Of a stretch of 8,260 nt of DNA, positions 6,166-8,260 are shown piece after piece. The first letter of the stretch is position 1. Each line of letters opens with the position of its first letter. The notes below the pieces were generated by a model. It saw only the letters and a list, made by a program, of their open reading frames with translations. It was not told the origin of the DNA and searched no databases. The DNA comes from Lentimicrobiaceae bacterium. Lineage in GTDB: Bacteria > Bacteroidota > Bacteroidia > Bacteroidales > WCHB1-69. The stretch covers positions 1-8,260 of the forward strand of contig WQSU01000107.1 of the NCBI GenBank assembly GCA_009787675.1, written 5' to 3'. The position numbers and the translations under genes are program-made.

Positions 6166-7032
6166 TTATTGATTAATATTATTTGAAGTATTATCATAAT
6201 ACCCTTTAGGTGAATTCTTTTCTAAATATTCAGCCATATTTTTCGTAGCAGGAATATTTTTCAATGGTAATATCATTTTGAGTTTCAATACATAAACATT
6301 GTCTTGTAATGATAATACCTGATCAAAATAGTGCTTGTGTTCTAATCCGGTAAGGATCATAATCCGTTTGCCTTTGTTTTCTTTGATGACACGATTTATT
6401 AATTTCATCATTTCGGCATTACGGGTTTCAGAAAAATAATTTATGCAGCTATTTCCAAAAACACTTATTGAAATTTTGTCTGACTCACAGAAATAGTTAT
6501 CATAATTCCATCCATTAAAAAAATCGTAACTCATTTTGTTTTCGTTAAGAATATCTTTCATATCGCCATATTCATCAACGAAGTTGTGAATTACCCTGTT
6601 AGATTGTATTAATGATTTTGCAATTTGTTCTTTAGTTATATAATCATCGGTAAGCATATAGGCTTCTCGTTCAGATTCAATATCCCTATCATTGATTTGC
6701 CAACCTATGGGATACACTTTAATGTTATGATCAAATCCATAAATAGAGGCTAACACCATCTCTTTGAGATGAAGTTCTTTTCTAAAAATGGCAGGTGGAA
6801 TTTCCACGCAAATCACCTCAGGATTATAAGTTCCCAAAATATTGATAATATCTTGATAGGAATAATTGGGATTTGTCTCATGACTCTCGTGGATTGTTCC
6901 AACAACAAGTACTTGAGTGGTTTCAGCTATCTTCTTTTTTATTTCAGATACTTTAATAAAGAAGAAAACGGTGGATGCTACTAAAACTAAAGCAGTCGTA
7001 ATAATTAAAATTTTGTTGGTATATTTTTTCAT
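6166..7032 (-). CDS. Membrane-anchored TraB/PrgY/ChaN-superfamily-like protein
   Basis: 288 residues: a short basic N-terminus, one transmembrane helix or uncleaved signal anchor (about 8-26), then a soluble domain likely outside the cytoplasm. The domain shows the motif set of the TraB/Tiki/ChaN/erythromycin-esterase-like fold: LVVGTIHESH (42-51; G-x-x-H), a conserved acidic position in VICVEIPP (E77), SETRNAEMMKLINRVI (201-216; R-N), and MILTGLEHKHYFDQVL (225-240; G-x-x-H). These His/Glu/Arg positions form the putative metal or catalytic site in the superfamily; characterised members include peptide-pheromone and Wnt-inactivating proteins and esterases. No reaction can be assigned. It lies inside the ABC operon, 6 nt after the ATPase gene and 22 nt before the permease, so it is probably co-regulated by the GntR protein. 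The ATG at 7030-7032 has no Shine-Dalgarno. Superfamily placement is moderately sure; closest subfamily (for example DUF5694-like) unresolved. Confidence 0.7.
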   Translation of the reverse strand: MKKYTNKILIITTALVLVASTVFFFIKVSEIKKKIAETTQVLVVGTIHESHETNPNYSYQDIINILGTYNPEVICVEIPPAIFRKELHLKEMVLASIYGFDHNIKVYPIGWQINDRDIESEREAYMLTDDYITKEQIAKSLIQSNRVIHNFVDEYGDMKDILNENKMSYDFFNGWNYDNYFCESDKISISVFGNSCINYFSETRNAEMMKLINRVIKENKGKRIMILTGLEHKHYFDQVLSLQDNVYVLKLKMILPLKNIPATKNMAEYLEKNSPKGYYDNTSNNINQ

Positions 7033-7038
7033 AACGTT

Positions 7039-7884
7039 TTAATTTTTAGGGTTAAAAATTTGTTGAATTTTCTGCTTGTTCAGCATTACGGCATTGAATA
7101 GCAGTTCAATGTCTAACTTTGTGTCCTTTTTCAAGGTGTTTTCGCGCACCACCAATTTGCCACGCACATTATCTTCTTCATATAATATATGTGCATCGTC
7201 TTTAGTGTCTTCCAAAACTTCAAAAGCCAACTTTTCAGTAATGGTTTCGGCGCCTTCGTTAAGAATAACTTTACCGGAATCAAGGATGATGATGGCGTCG
7301 ATTAAGCTGTGCAAATCGCGCACTTGGTGAGTAGAGATGACCACAATGCGGTCGTCGGTGGCAACCGAAGCCATCACTTTTCTAAAAATGGCTTTGGAAG
7401 GAATGTCTAACGCATTGGTGGGTTCATCCATAATTAACACTTTGGTGTTGCATGCCAGCGCAAAGGCAATCATTACCTTCTTTTTTTCTCCAAACGACAT
7501 CTTGTCAATTTTTTGATTGTGGAAAGGAATTTCAAAAACATTCAGATACTCCTGAAATTGCGCATGGTTAAAATTTGGGTAAAAAGGGGCATAAGCTTTA
7601 ATAAACTCATCCACTTTAAGCGCCGGTGTGTAGATCTCTTCCGGTAAAAAGTAGAGTTCCTGCAGCATTTTGGTTTTACGTAACGCAGGATTTACATTCA
7701 ATACTAAAGCAGATCCGCTTGAAATAAAGCGCAGTCCGCTAATTAGTTTAAGGAGGGTGGTTTTGCCGGCGCCATTCTTGCCAAGTAGCCCGTAAATGTG
7801 CCCGCGGGACAATTCCAATGTGAGATTTTCGAAAAGCAAACGCTTCTTGGAATACCCGAAATTGATGTTGGTTAATTTTATCAT
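7039..7884 (-). CDS. ABC transporter ATP-binding protein
   Basis: 281 residues. Complete nucleotide-binding domain: Walker A GKNGAGKT (35-42), signature MSFGEKKKV (129-137, a divergent LSGGQ), Walker B VLIMDEPTNALD (149-160) with catalytic E154, and the switch His in STHQV (H186). The Q-loop position reads YFLPEE (78-83) without an obvious Gln, as in several ATPases of this drug- or peptide-export-like group. A C-terminal extension of about 70 residues (212-281) follows the core and is rich in charged residues; its role is unknown. It is the first gene of the four-gene operon and would power the permease encoded two genes downstream. The ATG at 7882-7884 directly abuts the tandem-repeat stack: the base before it belongs to the first repeat unit, so there is no Shine-Dalgarno and no recognisable promoter adjacent to the start. 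Confidence 0.95.
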   Translation of the reverse strand: MIKLTNINFGYSKKRLLFENLTLELSRGHIYGLLGKNGAGKTTLLKLISGLRFISSGSALVLNVNPALRKTKMLQELYFLPEEIYTPALKVDEFIKAYAPFYPNFNHAQFQEYLNVFEIPFHNQKIDKMSFGEKKKVMIAFALACNTKVLIMDEPTNALDIPSKAIFRKVMASVATDDRIVVISTHQVRDLHSLIDAIIILDSGKVILNEGAETITEKLAFEVLEDTKDDAHILYEEDNVRGKLVVRENTLKKDTKLDIELLFNAVMLNKQKIQQIFNPKN

Positions 7885-7910
7885 AATGGTTAATGGTTAA
7901 TGGTTAATGG
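7885..7910. repeat. Heptamer tandem array, unit TTAATGG
   Basis: One partial (AATGG) and three full copies of TTAATGG on the + strand, perfectly conserved. It begins at the base adjoining the ATPase start codon, so on the - strand the leader ends with repeats of CCATTAA running into the ATG. It passes without a gap into the octamer array. Confidence 0.95.
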
Positions 7911-8102
7911 TTTATAGGTTTATAGGTTTAAAGGTGTATAGGTTTAAAGGTGTATAGGTTTAAAGGTGTATAGGTTTAAAGGTGTATAGGTTTAAAGGTT
8001 TATAGGTTTAAAGGTGTATAGGTTTAAAGGTGTATAGGTTTAAAGGTGTATAGGTTTAAAGGTGTATAGGTTTAAAGGTGTATAGGTTTAAAGGTGTATA
8101 GG
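7911..8102. repeat. Octamer array with 16-bp higher-order period (TTTAAAGG/TGTATAGG)
   Basis: 192 bp made of exactly 24 octamers on the + strand: eleven TTTAAAGG, ten TGTATAGG and three TTTATAGG (at 7911, 7919 and 7999). From 7927 the first two alternate, giving eleven 16-bp units, interrupted only at 7999 where TTTATAGG replaces TGTATAGG. There are no other substitutions and no indels, which points to recent expansion by slippage or unequal recombination. Stops occur in all frames (TAA and TAG recur with a non-triplet period), so it is not coding. Confidence 0.97.
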
Positions 8103-8103
8103 T

Positions 8104-8171
8104 TTAATTCGTAATTCGTAATTCGTAATTCCTAATTCGTAATTCGTAATTCCTAATTCTTAATTCCTAAT
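8104..8171. repeat. Heptamer tandem array, unit NTAATTC
   Basis: Nine full copies of NTAATTC (8104-8166) plus a partial CTAAT. Six positions of each unit are invariant; the first base varies in the order T, G, G, G, C, G, G, C, T, C. Heptameric intergenic arrays of this general kind are known in cyanobacteria and also occur in Bacteroidota genomes; function unknown. Confidence 0.93.
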
Positions 8172-8219
8172 CACTCGTGTTGCGTTTAATCTACTTGAAT
8201 AACAATAACATACAATCAC
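8172..8219. other. Non-coding spacer between repeat stack and boxA-like element
   Basis: Unique AT-rich sequence. I see no gene and no TAnnTTTG element on either strand. If an rRNA operon follows, its promoter should be here or within the repeats, but none is recognisable. Confidence 0.5.
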
Positions 8220-8236
8220 GTTCTTTGACATTTTGG
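8220..8236 (+). promoter_or_regulatory. boxA-like antitermination element of a probable rRNA leader
   Basis: GTTCTTTGACATTTTGG closely resembles the boxA element found in Bacteroidota rRNA leaders and 16S-23S spacers (GTTCTTTGACATATTGG-type) and the boxA cores of E. coli (TGCTCTTTAACA) and B. subtilis (TGTTCTTTGAAA). BoxA in the nascent RNA recruits NusB/NusE to keep RNA polymerase processive. No rRNA lies to the left, so this would be the leader of a 16S gene just beyond the right edge on the + strand. Inference from a short motif. Confidence 0.55.
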
Positions 8237-8260
8237 TAATCAGATTTATTAAGCAGTTGA

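Noticed and set aside
6144..6197. 18-residue N-terminal extension of the permease
   Set aside because: It would overlap the TraB-like gene and ignore the GGAGG placed 6 nt before the ATG at 6143.
7911..8102. TAGGTTTA recurring every 16 bp on the + strand as a promoter array
   Set aside because: It differs from TAnnTTTG at the conserved last G, and no TTTG element sits at promoter spacing; too weak to call promoters.
7911..8171. Possible CRISPR array
   Set aside because: Units are 7-8 bp, contiguous and without unique spacers, and no cas genes are nearby; these are simple tandem repeats.

Overview
The window is AT-rich (roughly 60% A+T) and looks like a chromosomal segment of a member of the Bacteroidota. 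Three things point there. It has a lipoprotein-type LptC with the Bacteroidota-style motifs. It has promoter-like TAnnTTTG (-7) elements. Most starts lack a Shine-Dalgarno sequence; the two exceptions are discussed below. No species can be named from the sequence alone.

Layout, left to right. (i) 2-895 (+): the C-terminal ~297 residues of a larger protein I do not recognise, truncated by the window edge. (ii) 897-2912 (-): a two-gene unit with a COG2403-type cyclic 2,3-diphosphoglycerate synthase-like P-loop protein followed, one codon after its stop and in the same frame, by a small M50B-like integral-membrane metalloprotease that has to start at TTG. (iii) 3121-3678 (+): lptC, LPS-export lipoprotein, with a non-ATG start. 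(iv) 3683-4897 (-): pepT, peptidase T, with all metal ligands intact. (v) 5024-5058: a strong intrinsic terminator closing the next operon. (vi) 5099-7884 (-): a tight four-gene operon, transcribed as ABC ATPase, membrane-anchored TraB/ChaN-superfamily-like protein, six-TM ABC permease, YtrA-type GntR regulator. The regulator is the last gene, and the permease gene is bracketed by a ~32-bp imperfect direct repeat that carries the ribosome-binding site and start codon. (vii) 7885-8171: three different short tandem arrays in direct contact (7-mer, 8/16-mer, 7-mer), beginning at the base next to the ATPase start codon. (viii) 8220-8236: a boxA-like rRNA antitermination element on the + strand, suggesting that an rRNA operon starts just beyond the right edge.

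How it fits together: lptC, pepT and the cDPGS-like/M50B pair look like ordinary housekeeping or conserved genes packed end to end (convergent stops 1 and 4 nt apart). The right third is the unusual part. It is a GntR-controlled ABC export-type operon with an extra TraB-like passenger, whose upstream region is a 287-bp stack of microsatellites, apparently placed between this operon and a divergently oriented rRNA operon. The repeat stack includes a 227-nt run with no cytosine on the + strand.
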